64,000 nucleotides of DNA. Source: Bin55 sp965203735. Lineage in GTDB: Bacteria > Pseudomonadota > Gammaproteobacteria > Pseudomonadales > Azotimanducaceae. Made by a program: the position numbers and the translations under genes. Below the pieces are notes generated by a model that made no database searches, had not been told where the DNA came from, and saw only the letters and a program-made list of their open reading frames with translations. Position 1 is the first letter of the stretch, and each line of letters begins with the position of its first letter. The stretch is from positions 1,426,001 to 1,490,000 of the forward strand of contig OZ241909.1 of NCBI GenBank assembly GCA_965203735.1, read 5' to 3'. This document shows positions 26,567 through 35,269 of the stretch, piece by piece.

Positions 26567-27304
26567 TTAGAGTCTTTCCGAACTGCCGGAGCGATTGGCT
26601 GCACGAATTGCTGGCTTGAGCGAAGTCATCGATCGAATCCAAGGCTTGTCGGAACCGACATGCTGTGAAATGCTGTTCGCAGCACGTTCTGCCCGAGTTC
26701 TGGTCTCGTAAATACCCAGCAGAATGACGTAGTATTCCTTCCCACCAGAAACGATGCGCACGCCCCTTGGATCAATCAACCAAGTTGCATCAGCTGCGTA
26801 CTTGTTAGCTTTCTTCATGTCACTGAAGGCGGCGAGCTGTACAGCATAGAAGTTGTCAGCAAGGTCTTCGATCCGAGTTGGTGTCTCAGGTCTATAGGAC
26901 AGCCACAGATACTCGGGTTCATCAGTGTCAGATTGCGTAACTGCATTTGTTGGTGTGGCAGTCTGCTTAACATTTACGCCCGTTGCTGGATCATATCCAT
27001 GTACCCGAACAGACGATGGCTGCAAGGATGGGTTGGTCGCGGGTGCTGTCGCCGCATCTTGCGCTGAACGAGTGGTGTCGACCTGAGCGATTTGAGGACC
27101 AACAGTTGACGTGGCGTTATCGTCGCCCGAACCGTCTATTTTTTGGCAGTCCCAGTCTCCGTTTTCTCTCGAACCCGTACACTCCCACTCTCCGTCTGCG
27201 CCGATTGAGGCTTGAGACGGATTGACAGGAACATGCCGGAAAAGAGAGCAACTGGAGAGTGAAAAGGCGAGCAAGGCTACTACGAGCCACGTAAGCTTTC
27301 TCAT
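26567..27304 (-). CDS. SPOR-domain lipoprotein
   Basis: 245 residues from the ATG at 27304, chosen for a GAGGT Shine-Dalgarno 7 bases upstream and the immediate lipoprotein signal with lipobox LSSC. A low-complexity linker rich in Thr, Ala and Asp (about 50-125) leads to a C-terminal SPOR domain (about 145-220, NFYAVQLAAFSDMKKANKY ... YYVILLGIYETRTRAE). SPOR domains bind denuded peptidoglycan glycans at the division site, so a cell-wall or division role is likely. Confidence 0.85.
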   Translation of the reverse strand: MRKLTWLVVALLAFSLSSCSLFRHVPVNPSQASIGADGEWECTGSRENGDWDCQKIDGSGDDNATSTVGPQIAQVDTTRSAQDAATAPATNPSLQPSSVRVHGYDPATGVNVKQTATPTNAVTQSDTDEPEYLWLSYRPETPTRIEDLADNFYAVQLAAFSDMKKANKYAADATWLIDPRGVRIVSGGKEYYVILLGIYETRTRAERAANSISQHVGSDKPWIRSMTSLKPAIRAANRSGSSERL

Positions 27305-27422
27305 GTGTGTTACCTCGTAAACATCCATGTTGAGATAAGTATGCGCCTAAATATTAACATTTTTTGGTCATTTGAAGCATCGTACAACCAGATTTCTAGA
27401 TGATTGCACGACACAGGGATTA

Positions 27423-27446
27423 CCTGACGATGTGTCAGTAATATCC
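27423..27446 (+). promoter_or_regulatory. CTGAC...GTCAGTAAT palindromic motif before the dioxygenase gene
   Basis: CCTGACGATGTGTCAGTAAT matches the motif at 23092-23116 in both arms with one base less in the spacer. The arms CTGAC and GTCAG form a 5-bp dyad. Confidence 0.3.
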
Positions 27447-27474
27447 AGCGACCCTAACGCATGTAATTGGGATT

Positions 27475-28431
27475 GTGATAAGGTATGACCGTTTTAGGCC
27501 CACTTTTAGTGCGTTTCAGACTGGGAGTCATGTCCTCGTGCCTTTAAAAATAACCCGTACCGACGCCACTTTGGGCGCGTATATAGCAAACGTTGACTTA
27601 AGTCGAATATCGGATTCCCTTGCACAGGTCCTGAGAGAAGCATTTCTAGAGTTTGGAGTACTCATCTTTCCCGACCAAGAACTTTCGGCTGAGTCACAGG
27701 AAGCCTTTGGTCAAGTGTTTGGACGCATCGAATACCTAGATCCAAAAAAAACGAGGAAGTCTGTATACATAACAAATACCTCGAAAGGAGGTAAGGTAAT
27801 GGAGCGTTCGAAGTATTCCAAGAGTCTGCTTCGTGGCAATGAAGGTTGGCATACGGATAGTTCATATATGCCAGTATCCGCCAAGGCTTCTTGTTTGTCA
27901 GCCGTAAAAGTTCCAAGAGACGGTGGAGGCACTGGGTGGGCTGATATGCGTGCCGCCTTTGAAGCACTGGACGAGAACACCAAGCGAAAAATACAAGACC
28001 TCTCCGCTTTGCATTCACTCTACTACTCTCAGTCCAAAATTGGGCATATTGGGAAGACTGGAGAGTCGTACGGGTTTCACACTCGAGGCGCGCCCTTGCG
28101 GCCACTTGTTAAGGTTCATCCCGAGACAAAACGAAAGTCTCTGTACATTGGTCGACACGCCTATTCGATTCCGGGAATGAACGAAGATGAGGCACAGAAG
28201 TTGCTGACTGAACTGCTTGATTTCGCATGTCAACCACCGAGAATCTATGAGCACAAATGGAACGTCGGTGATTTGGCAATTTGGGACAACCGATGCGTCT
28301 TGCATCGAGCGCGACCTTACGATGTTACGGAACCTCGAGTGTTGCGCCATGTCAGAATTTCTGGAGAACCGGAGTCTGAGTCGGCACCAACCCTTAAAGA
28401 CGTTCGTGCGAGCAGTTTCGAGGCCGCTTGA
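27475..28431 (+). CDS. TauD/TfdA-family Fe(II)/2-oxoglutarate dioxygenase
   Basis: Up to 318 residues from a GTG. A later in-frame GTG at 27538, preceded by GGGAG, would begin at the usual family N-terminus (PLKITRTDATLGAYI) and may be the true start. Iron ligands are visible: His126 and Asp128 (EGWHTDSSY) and His277 (CVLHRARPYD), with Arg288 or Arg291 for 2-oxoglutarate. The family hydroxylates taurine, 2,4-D, sulfonates, gamma-butyrobetaine and others; specificity is not inferable here. Confidence 0.88.
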   Translation: MIRYDRFRPTFSAFQTGSHVLVPLKITRTDATLGAYIANVDLSRISDSLAQVLREAFLEFGVLIFPDQELSAESQEAFGQVFGRIEYLDPKKTRKSVYITNTSKGGKVMERSKYSKSLLRGNEGWHTDSSYMPVSAKASCLSAVKVPRDGGGTGWADMRAAFEALDENTKRKIQDLSALHSLYYSQSKIGHIGKTGESYGFHTRGAPLRPLVKVHPETKRKSLYIGRHAYSIPGMNEDEAQKLLTELLDFACQPPRIYEHKWNVGDLAIWDNRCVLHRARPYDVTEPRVLRHVRISGEPESESAPTLKDVRASSFEAA

Positions 28432-28565
28432 TGTGGGAATTTCGTCGTGCTCCGACTTGGTATTGTGGGTATTCTCTCGATTATTCCAAGGGCGTTCTGT
28501 CGCGCGGTCTGGAAGAGTAGAGATTGCAGGCGGTAAACTAACAAGAACAAATTCGATTCAATCTG

Positions 28566-29183
28566 ATGTTGGCGACACTTGATCAATTCAAACGTATTCC
28601 GCGCATTTTGCGCCTGAATATTGCTGGCCAACCCATTGGTTGGATTACGTGGCAAACAGCCGTATGCCTCTACACACGTGAAATCGTACGATGGACCCTG
28701 GGCGAATCGGTACTGCGTATTCGTGGAGGGTACTCTCGATTAGACGGAAAACGCACAATCGTAGATGTCAACAGTATCATCGCTTGCGATGGAGAAGTGT
28801 TCGCTGACTTTAAGGCTATTCCTCCACTGACCAATCGAGCGTTGTTCGCGCGCGACCACAATCTCTGCATGTACTGTGGATTCAAGCAACCGGATTCGAA
28901 CTTGACCCGAGATCACGTAGTGCCAAAATCGCTCGGGGGACTCGACCATTGGGAAAACGTTGTGGCTGCTTGTAAGCGATGCAATCATCGTAAGGGCAAC
29001 AGATTGCTCGACGATTGCGATTGGGAGTTGCTGGCGTTGCCTTACACGCCCAACCTACCCGAGTACTTGGCTCTTACCAATTCAGGAAGAATCTTGGGCG
29101 ATCAGATGTCTTTTTTGGAAGCCCAATTCAGTAGCGGCCGCCGTCGGCGAGAATCACAAAACGTTCTCTCCGTCCATACCTAA
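28566..29183 (+). CDS. HNH endonuclease (McrA-like zinc-finger HNH)
   Basis: 205 residues. The C-terminal half has CMYC (101-104), the catalytic RDHVVPKSLGG (115-125, His117), WENVVAACKRCNHRKGNR (Asn131, second zinc pair Cys136/Cys139). The N-terminal half (about 10-80) is the beta-strand PIGWITWQTAVCLYTREIV region common to stand-alone HNH proteins of Proteobacteria. Not linked to a methyltransferase or phage genes, so a housekeeping DNA-processing role is as likely as defence. Confidence 0.9.
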   Translation: MLATLDQFKRIPRILRLNIAGQPIGWITWQTAVCLYTREIVRWTLGESVLRIRGGYSRLDGKRTIVDVNSIIACDGEVFADFKAIPPLTNRALFARDHNLCMYCGFKQPDSNLTRDHVVPKSLGGLDHWENVVAACKRCNHRKGNRLLDDCDWELLALPYTPNLPEYLALTNSGRILGDQMSFLEAQFSSGRRRRESQNVLSVHT

Positions 29184-29187
29184 GCCA

Positions 29188-30606
29188 CTACCTTCGTATC
29201 GCTACGTCGTTGAGTACTGCTGCGACGCAACAAGTAACGCGTTCTGCGGTTTTCAAGTCAAGAAACTCATTGGGTCCGTGCGCATTTGAGTGCGGTCCCA
29301 ATACTCCTGTCACCATAAACTCGCATTGGGGAAATCGGTCGCCAAGCATTTTCATGAATGGAATTGTGCCACCGGTACCCATTCGTCGATAGGGTTGGCC
29401 GAAGAAGGTTCTCGAGGCTCGATCCAGAGATTCATGAAGCCATGAAGCAACAGGTTTGGAATACCAACCTGACTCCGCGGCATCGCACTCGAATCGCACG
29501 GAAGCTCCTATTGGTGGATCACGTTCCAGTTCTCTCTGAACAAACTTCGCAGCCTGACTTGCGTCCGCGTTGGGAGGCAGGCGAAATACCATTTTTGTTG
29601 AAGTTTGTGGGCGAAGCGTGTTACCGGCGACATCGGGAAGTGGTGCTCCTCCGATCCCGACTGTTGCGAGACTGGGATGCCACGTATTGGCGATAAGTAG
29701 CTCGTCTAGCGGTTCATCGACTGGTTTGGCGTCTTTGGCCCAAGGGTATCTCTCAATGATTGTGGAGCCAAGAGTTTCTGCGACTTCAGAGCTCTGCGTT
29801 CTTGCCCAGCTAGGAATTTCCGTGTAGAGACTATCATGCAATCTCCCCGTCTCGTTTTGCTCAATACGATCGTACAGAGAACGAAGAAGCCTGAAGCTCG
29901 AAGGAACTATTCCGCCCGCGCCACCGGAGTGAACTCCCTCCGTCAAGACATCGACTGTGAGAGTTCCACTCAACATTCCTCGAAGCGACGTAGTTAGCCA
30001 TAGTTGGTCGTAATTACCACACTCTGCATCAAGACAAATCACAAGATCGGGCTTTCCAATTTCGTCGGCCAGTAGCTCGATGTAGTGAGGAAGGTCTGGA
30101 CTGCCGCTCTCTTCGCAACCTTCTATGAGAATCACACACCGTGGGAGCGCGTTACCTTCCCTCTGAATAGCCGCTATTGCCGATAAACATGAGAACATGG
30201 CGTAGCCATCGTCGCCACCGCCCCGACCGAATAGTCTCCCGTGCTCAACGACCGGGATCCAAGGACCCTTTCCTGGATGCCAACCGTCAAATTCTGGTTG
30301 TTTGTCGAAGTGTCCGTAGAGAAGAACGTTTCCTTCACCACCGTTAGCAGCAGGGACGTCCAGAAACAACAACGGAGTCCTCGAAGGAAGCTCGACTATG
30401 CGCAAGGAGAGCCCCTCGATTTCAAAGGCACTAGCGGAATCAGCGAACAATGCAGCCGCTTTGTGCATATGACCATTCTCTTCCCAATCTGGATCGAATT
30501 GAGGCGACAAGTTTGGAATCTTTATGTATTCCTTCAGTGTGTCGAGGATGTAGTCGCTCCAATGTGCGCTGATGGTCTTTTTAACTTGCTCGAGGTTCAT
30601 GTTCAT
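29188..30606 (-). CDS. M20-family metallopeptidase (CNDP/carnosinase-like dipeptidase)
   Basis: 472 residues. Zinc-site motifs: YGHFDKQPEFDGW (His and Asp), GRGGGDDGY (bridging Asp), EGCEESGS (general base Glu plus ligand), CLDAECGN and the late GPHSNAHGPNEF His. The inserted dimerisation domain includes TEGVHSGGAGG. It has no signal peptide, so it is cytoplasmic, cleaving dipeptides or N-acyl amino acids. The second in-frame ATG at 30600 is an equally good start. Tail-to-tail with the HNH gene (4-base gap). Confidence 0.92.
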   Translation of the reverse strand: MNMNLEQVKKTISAHWSDYILDTLKEYIKIPNLSPQFDPDWEENGHMHKAAALFADSASAFEIEGLSLRIVELPSRTPLLFLDVPAANGGEGNVLLYGHFDKQPEFDGWHPGKGPWIPVVEHGRLFGRGGGDDGYAMFSCLSAIAAIQREGNALPRCVILIEGCEESGSPDLPHYIELLADEIGKPDLVICLDAECGNYDQLWLTTSLRGMLSGTLTVDVLTEGVHSGGAGGIVPSSFRLLRSLYDRIEQNETGRLHDSLYTEIPSWARTQSSEVAETLGSTIIERYPWAKDAKPVDEPLDELLIANTWHPSLATVGIGGAPLPDVAGNTLRPQTSTKMVFRLPPNADASQAAKFVQRELERDPPIGASVRFECDAAESGWYSKPVASWLHESLDRASRTFFGQPYRRMGTGGTIPFMKMLGDRFPQCEFMVTGVLGPHSNAHGPNEFLDLKTAERVTCCVAAVLNDVAIRR

Positions 30607-30760
30607 GCGGATTTCTTGAGTTGTTAGCGCTCTTGAGATATTGGAAATTAGTGGCTAGGTCAGTACGTTCCGAGTCTCTAGCTCGACAAAAATTGTTGAT
30701 CGCGGTTCATGTTTTCTTGGTCGCTTGCCTCTACAGACTCACTGCACATTACGAACCCGA

Positions 30761-32167
30761 CTAATTCCTACTGCTAGACCAGCGTGTACCGTTTGGGGTG
30801 TCCTCAATTTCGATGCCATTTGCAGCAAGTTCATCTCTAATTGCATCCGCTCGCTCAAAGTCTCTATTTTTTCGAGCTTCATCACGTTGAAGAACCAACT
30901 CTTCAATGGCCGAAACGTTCAACTGTGCGGATGCTTGGAAGTATTCACTAGGGGTCATATTCAATAGACCCAATAGCCACCCTCCAGCAAGTAGCTGGTT
31001 TCTAAGGTCAATGCGTTCCTGATCGTCATCAGAGAGATGGATTTGCTTTGCAATGTTGTGAAGTTGAGCCAATGCTCGTGGGGTATGAACATCGTCGGCT
31101 AATGCCTCGATAAGTAGTGCAGGATGCGATTCTCTTGGAGCATCTTTGAAGTCAATGCAAGCCAATTCTGGTGCGCCTGTAGTTTCACTAACTAACCGAA
31201 GACTTCGATACAGACTATCGAGGCTACTCACTGACTGTTCGAGAAGTCGTTCGTCCCAAACTAGACTCTGCCGATAGTGTCCCGTCAAGAAAGCGTATCG
31301 AATTGCTTCACCGCTGTACTTGTCTCGTAAAGCCTTGATCGTCAGAACATTGCCAAGACTCTTCGACATCTTGCGACCACTGATGTTGAGCATTCCGTTA
31401 TGCATCCAATAATTGACGTAGTTCGCACCATCTTCAACGCACTTTCCTTGTGCCAGTTCATTTTCATTGTGCGGGAAAAGCAGATCGCTACCAGCTCCAT
31501 GTATATCGATGGTCGATCCCAAATGTTCGTGAATCATTGCGGAGCACTCAATGTGCCAGCCGGGTCGTCCTAGGCCCCACGGACTATCCCATCCAGCGAC
31601 ATCGTTTGACGGTTTCCAAAGGACAAAGTCCTTGGGGTCTTTTTTGTAAGGGGCGACTTCGACTCGCGCTCCATCGATCATGTCTTCAAGAGTGCGGTTC
31701 GAAAGCGTTCCGTATTCTGGAAAGGAAGCAACATCGAACAGAACGTGTCCGCTCGCCACGTACGCGTGTCCACGGTCTACAAGGCGTTCGATCATTGAAA
31801 TTATTTTTGGAATGATCAACGTCGGGCGGGGTTCAACGTCAGGAGGAAGCACGTGTAGTGCCGCGGCATCCTCATGGAATGCGTGCGTGAATCGTTCCGC
31901 AAGTTGATCAAACGGTTCATCGTTGTCGAGAGCCGCATTGATGATCTTGTCGTCAATGTCCGTGATGTTGCGTACATAGGAAACCTTGGGGTAGACGAGG
32001 CGCAAGAATCGCACGAACACGTCGAACACTACAGCACTTAAACCGTTGCCAATGTGGACTTGATCGTAGACCGTAGGACCGCACACATAGATAGTCACTT
32101 CGTTCGGGTCCATCGGCTCAAATAGCCGCATATGGCGATGTTTGGAATCGTATATGTGGATGTCCAT
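30761..32167 (-). CDS. cysS: Cysteinyl-tRNA synthetase
   Basis: 468 residues, matching the bacterial class I enzyme that charges tRNA-Cys. HIGH motif variant HIGN (38-41), zinc ligands Cys29, Cys208, His233 and Glu237, KMSKS at 266-270, and a DALR-type helical domain at about 350-420. The C-terminal EIEDTPNGTRW is typical. Located downstream of pepA on the same strand. Confidence 0.97.
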   Translation of the reverse strand: MDIHIYDSKHRHMRLFEPMDPNEVTIYVCGPTVYDQVHIGNGLSAVVFDVFVRFLRLVYPKVSYVRNITDIDDKIINAALDNDEPFDQLAERFTHAFHEDAAALHVLPPDVEPRPTLIIPKIISMIERLVDRGHAYVASGHVLFDVASFPEYGTLSNRTLEDMIDGARVEVAPYKKDPKDFVLWKPSNDVAGWDSPWGLGRPGWHIECSAMIHEHLGSTIDIHGAGSDLLFPHNENELAQGKCVEDGANYVNYWMHNGMLNISGRKMSKSLGNVLTIKALRDKYSGEAIRYAFLTGHYRQSLVWDERLLEQSVSSLDSLYRSLRLVSETTGAPELACIDFKDAPRESHPALLIEALADDVHTPRALAQLHNIAKQIHLSDDDQERIDLRNQLLAGGWLLGLLNMTPSEYFQASAQLNVSAIEELVLQRDEARKNRDFERADAIRDELAANGIEIEDTPNGTRWSSSRN

Positions 32168-32235
32168 GACTTACAAAGGCTCTAGCTTCTCGAAGTTGAC
32201 AAATCTCGTGAGAGTGCCGTACCGGTTGGGCACGA

Positions 32236-32258
32236 CGAACTGCTAACCTGGCAGTTCG
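32236..32258 (-). terminator. Hairpin downstream of pepA
   Basis: Perfect 8-bp inverted repeat (CGAACTGC and GCAGTTCG) with a 7-base loop, 20 bases after the pepA stop on the minus strand and about 70 bases before cysS. No U tract, so termination strength is uncertain. Confidence 0.4.
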
Positions 32259-32278
32259 CCGTTGGTTTGAGTCAGAAT

Positions 32279-33652
32279 TTAGCTGCTGGTTCCGTATCGT
32301 GCATTCAGATAGTGGAACACAGCCCGAAGAGCCATGGCTTCTCCGCCGAACGGATGCGCAGGTCTTGTTCGAGTGTTGCTACCCATTAAGTCGAAGTGTA
32401 CCCAGGGAATCTTGTCGACGAAGTGTTCGAGAAACAATGCTGCAGTAATAGCTCCACCCATGCTCTCTGATCCAATGTTCGATAGATCCGCGAGTGACTT
32501 CTTGAGGAAGCCACGATAGCCCGCGTACAACGGCAATCTCCAGATTGGGTCTTTGGTAGCGCCACCAGCTTCAAGTAATGCGTTCGCTACATCATCGTCG
32601 TTCGAGAACATTGCTGAAATTTCCGAGCCAACTGCAGTTCTTGCAGCGCCGGTCAGGGTCGAGAAGTCGACCATCAATTCAGGTTTCGACTCGGCCGCAA
32701 GCGCGAGAGCGTCGCACAGAATCAAGCGGCCTTCGGCGTCAGTGTTTCCAACTTCAACAGTCGTACCTTTATACGTTGCTATAACGTCACCTGGGTGGTA
32801 GGCGTTGCTTGAGACCGCGTTTTCCACCGCGGGAATAAGTGCATGGAGACGAACATTGAGCTTCCGATACATGATGAGCTGAGCGAGTCCCAGTGTGATG
32901 GCAGCACCCGCCATGTCTTTTTTCATCTCCCGCATTCCGGCAGCAGACTTGAGATCCAGCCCTCCGGAGTCGAAACAAACTCCTTTGCCGAGAATGGCTA
33001 CTTCAGGGGCATCTTCGGGTCCCCATTGGAAACTTAGGAGTCGGGGCGGCGAGTGACTAGCTCGGCCAACACTGTGAATTGTCCGAAATCCCCGTTCCAG
33101 CAGTTCATCTCCACAAACAACATTGAGCTTCACGCCAAATTTGTCGCAGACTTTTTGGACGGCTTCTTCCAATTGATCGGGAAGAAGATCACCAGCCGAA
33201 GTGTTTATGAGATCTCGAGCCAAGTTCATCGAGTTCAATTCTTCACCGACTGACTCGAACTCAGGATCAATGTACAGACATACATCATTTTCTGAGTCAG
33301 GCTTCTTTGTCTTGTACTGACTGAATTCGTACGCACCCATTCCCCAACCGAGGGAGAGTGCGTAAACCGAGTCCGAATCGGCACCTTCTAAGTAGTAGTT
33401 GCCTGCGGGTAGACGCTGGGAAAGTGAACCGATACTCTCCACCGAAACGGCATTTCCCATTCCTGCAACAACTCTTTGCGGAAAACCCGATTCATCGGGA
33501 ACCGTAAAGTACTGATTCGCGTTACCTTTGAATTTCGATCGATCAGCCCAAGCCAAGACGAGAGCAGATTGTTTCTCACGCCAATCATCAAAGTCAGATT
33601 TTGAAACGAGTTCGATGGGGGTGGCGTTCTCGGGTTTAGCGAAGACTAGCAT
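32279..33652 (-). CDS. pepA: Leucyl aminopeptidase (M17)
   Basis: 457 residues. The M17 catalytic domain has the first metal motif GKGVCFDSGGLDLK (222-235), Asp246 in KKDMAGA and the signature NTDAEGRL (303-310). The N-terminal domain is shorter than in E. coli PepA (503 residues), as in the proteobacterial leucyl aminopeptidase subgroup. It removes N-terminal residues from peptides with two metal ions, as a hexamer. Its natural upstream region is cut at about 59 bases by an IS110-type insertion, so promoter supply may be changed. Confidence 0.94.
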   Translation of the reverse strand: MLVFAKPENATPIELVSKSDFDDWREKQSALVLAWADRSKFKGNANQYFTVPDESGFPQRVVAGMGNAVSVESIGSLSQRLPAGNYYLEGADSDSVYALSLGWGMGAYEFSQYKTKKPDSENDVCLYIDPEFESVGEELNSMNLARDLINTSAGDLLPDQLEEAVQKVCDKFGVKLNVVCGDELLERGFRTIHSVGRASHSPPRLLSFQWGPEDAPEVAILGKGVCFDSGGLDLKSAAGMREMKKDMAGAAITLGLAQLIMYRKLNVRLHALIPAVENAVSSNAYHPGDVIATYKGTTVEVGNTDAEGRLILCDALALAAESKPELMVDFSTLTGAARTAVGSEISAMFSNDDDVANALLEAGGATKDPIWRLPLYAGYRGFLKKSLADLSNIGSESMGGAITAALFLEHFVDKIPWVHFDLMGSNTRTRPAHPFGGEAMALRAVFHYLNARYGTSS

Positions 33653-33723
33653 GTTGAATCCTTAGTCAGCAATACTGAATCTGAAATGTAAGAGGGCGAA
33701 TACTACACTGTCATGTTTTGACC

Positions 33724-33997
33724 GCTCTTGATGATTTTAGTATCCGTGAGAATTCACATGATAGTTTCCGTTTTGGTCTGAACGGGCGACATGGATGTGG
33801 AAATGGACCATTGGGACTCTGTCATGCGTGGGTTGGCTACCACAGAATGGTGCTGCTTCAACGGGCTTGCCTCAGTCTAAAGTCGTGGGTCGCTCCTCTC
33901 GCGAGGAGTCCACATAGTGTAGTCGAGGGTTCCCAGCTTGCATCCATGTCGCTCGATTCGGTGTTCGTCGTTCCTTCGGATGGATTCGTCGTCGCGT
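33724..33997 (-). ncRNA. Candidate bridge/seek RNA region of the IS1111-type element
   Basis: 274 bases between the transposase stop and the terminal repeat carry no coding signal of their own. In IS1111-group elements the guide RNA that pairs with target and donor DNA is encoded at this 3' end (established for the family). Local dyads are visible, for example CTCCTCTCGCGAGGAG at about 33893-33908. The RNA itself is inferred. Confidence 0.45.
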
Positions 33998-35161
33998 TCA
34001 GGGAGCGCTTTCGCTCGCTGAACGCAGCTGGTTCATGGCGTTGCTGGCGATGTCCCACACGTAGCCGGCGAGGGCTCGAGCTACGGCGACTGTGGTGGTC
34101 TTGGTGTTCTTGCCGCGTTCCACCATCTTTCGGTAGCGATGGCACAGATCCTTCTGGGCCGCCCAGGCTCGCTCCTTGGCGTAGGGCGAGGCCAGAGCCG
34201 CCTTGCGCTGCAGATGTTTCGTCTCGCGGGGCGGGAACCGGTAGGTCCAGGCGCTTTCCACCAAGAGGCGACGCAGGATGGAGTTGCCCGTCTTGGTGAT
34301 GCCTCCCGTCCTTCGCAGACCGCCGCTGCTGTGCTCGCTGGGCGTAAGACCCAGATAGGACATGAACGCGCCCGCGGTGGGGAATCGACGCAGGTCGCCC
34401 GCTTCGGCCAGCAGGGACACCGCAGTGACCGTGTCGATTCCTCGCAGAGACCGAAGCTCGTCGACGAGCTTCTTCAAGGGCGATTCGTCCACTTCGCATC
34501 CGAGATCGCGCTCGGTGTCGACGAGCCGTCGCTCCAGACCCTCCATCACGTCAAGATGGCAGCGCAAGGCCTTCTGCGCGGCCGGAGTCTCCAGCTTGAG
34601 GTCCCTGAGCCAGGCTCGATACGTCTGGCTCCAGGTCGATCCTCCCTTCGGCGCATGCAGGTTCCTGCGCAGCGTGAAATGGCGGATTCTCCTCTTCGCT
34701 CGGCCAACCTGATCCTTCAGCACCATGCGGCACCGCACCAACTCGCGCATCGACTCCTGGGCCGGATCCGGCACCCAGATCGGCGTCAGAAGCCCCGTCA
34801 GGCTCAAGCGTGCCAACTCGCGTGCGTCGCGCCGGTCCGTCTTCACGCGATCGCCCCTGCGTCTCGGAATCAGCGTCGGAGCCGCAACCTCGCAGGTCAG
34901 ACCCATGTCGCTCAGCTGTCGATGCAGCGCAAAGCCGCACGGCCCCGCCTCGTAGACGAAGTGAAGGGACTCGCCGTAGTGCCTCGACAGTCCCCGCGCG
35001 CAGCGAGAAATCTGGTTCGCCCGATTCGAGACGACTCCCACGTCCTCCACACGCAACTCTCCCGTGACCGCCACGTGCCACGCGACAGCCACCGAAATCG
35101 TGTCCTTGTGCACATCAAGACCAACGTGGACGGTTCGCCCGCGTCTCGTTGTAACATTCAT
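33998..35161 (-). CDS. IS110-family transposase
   Basis: 387 residues from the ATG at 35161, chosen because AGGAGAAC lies just upstream; a longer frame to 35215 has no such signal. N-terminal RuvC-like DEDD domain (GLDVHKDTISV with Asp16, FVYEAGPCGFAL, KTDRRDARELA) and C-terminal Tnp20 domain (SLRGIDTVTAVSLLAEAG, FMSYLGLTPSEHSSGG with the serine region, ITKTGNSILRRLLVESAW). Everything looks intact, so the element may be active. Confidence 0.95.
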   Translation of the reverse strand: MNVTTRRGRTVHVGLDVHKDTISVAVAWHVAVTGELRVEDVGVVSNRANQISRCARGLSRHYGESLHFVYEAGPCGFALHRQLSDMGLTCEVAAPTLIPRRRGDRVKTDRRDARELARLSLTGLLTPIWVPDPAQESMRELVRCRMVLKDQVGRAKRRIRHFTLRRNLHAPKGGSTWSQTYRAWLRDLKLETPAAQKALRCHLDVMEGLERRLVDTERDLGCEVDESPLKKLVDELRSLRGIDTVTAVSLLAEAGDLRRFPTAGAFMSYLGLTPSEHSSGGLRRTGGITKTGNSILRRLLVESAWTYRFPPRETKHLQRKAALASPYAKERAWAAQKDLCHRYRKMVERGKNTKTTTVAVARALAGYVWDIASNAMNQLRSASESAP

Positions 35162-35269
35162 ACGACCTGTTCTCCTTAGTATTTGAACATGCAACAGGAT
35201 AATTTCCCGTTCCATGCGGAGAGCAGGTCAAAACATGCCGTCTAACAAACGGCTATTAGAACTAACAGT

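Larger units (their letters stand above)
33712..35237 (-). mobile_element. IS110-family element, IS1111 type
   Basis: Bounded by a perfect 12-bp subterminal inverted repeat (CATGTTTTGACC at 33712-33723; its complement at 35226-35237), with a further offset GCTCT match. It contains one DEDD transposase gene on the minus strand. The 5' non-coding part is short (about 65-75 bases) and the 3' part long (about 285 bases), the pattern of the IS1111 group. No target duplication is expected for this family and none is seen. Much more GC-rich than the flanking genes. True ends may lie a few bases outside the repeats. Confidence 0.85.

Noticed and set aside
33718..34299. 193-codon plus-strand ORF at the left end of the IS1111-type element
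   Set aside because: Covers the presumed guide-RNA region and the antisense of the transposase C-terminus; low-complexity translation.
34139..35179. 346-codon plus-strand ORF over the IS110-type transposase
   Set aside because: Antisense shadow in GC-rich DNA; no motifs, and the minus-strand frame has a full DEDD/Tnp20 transposase.
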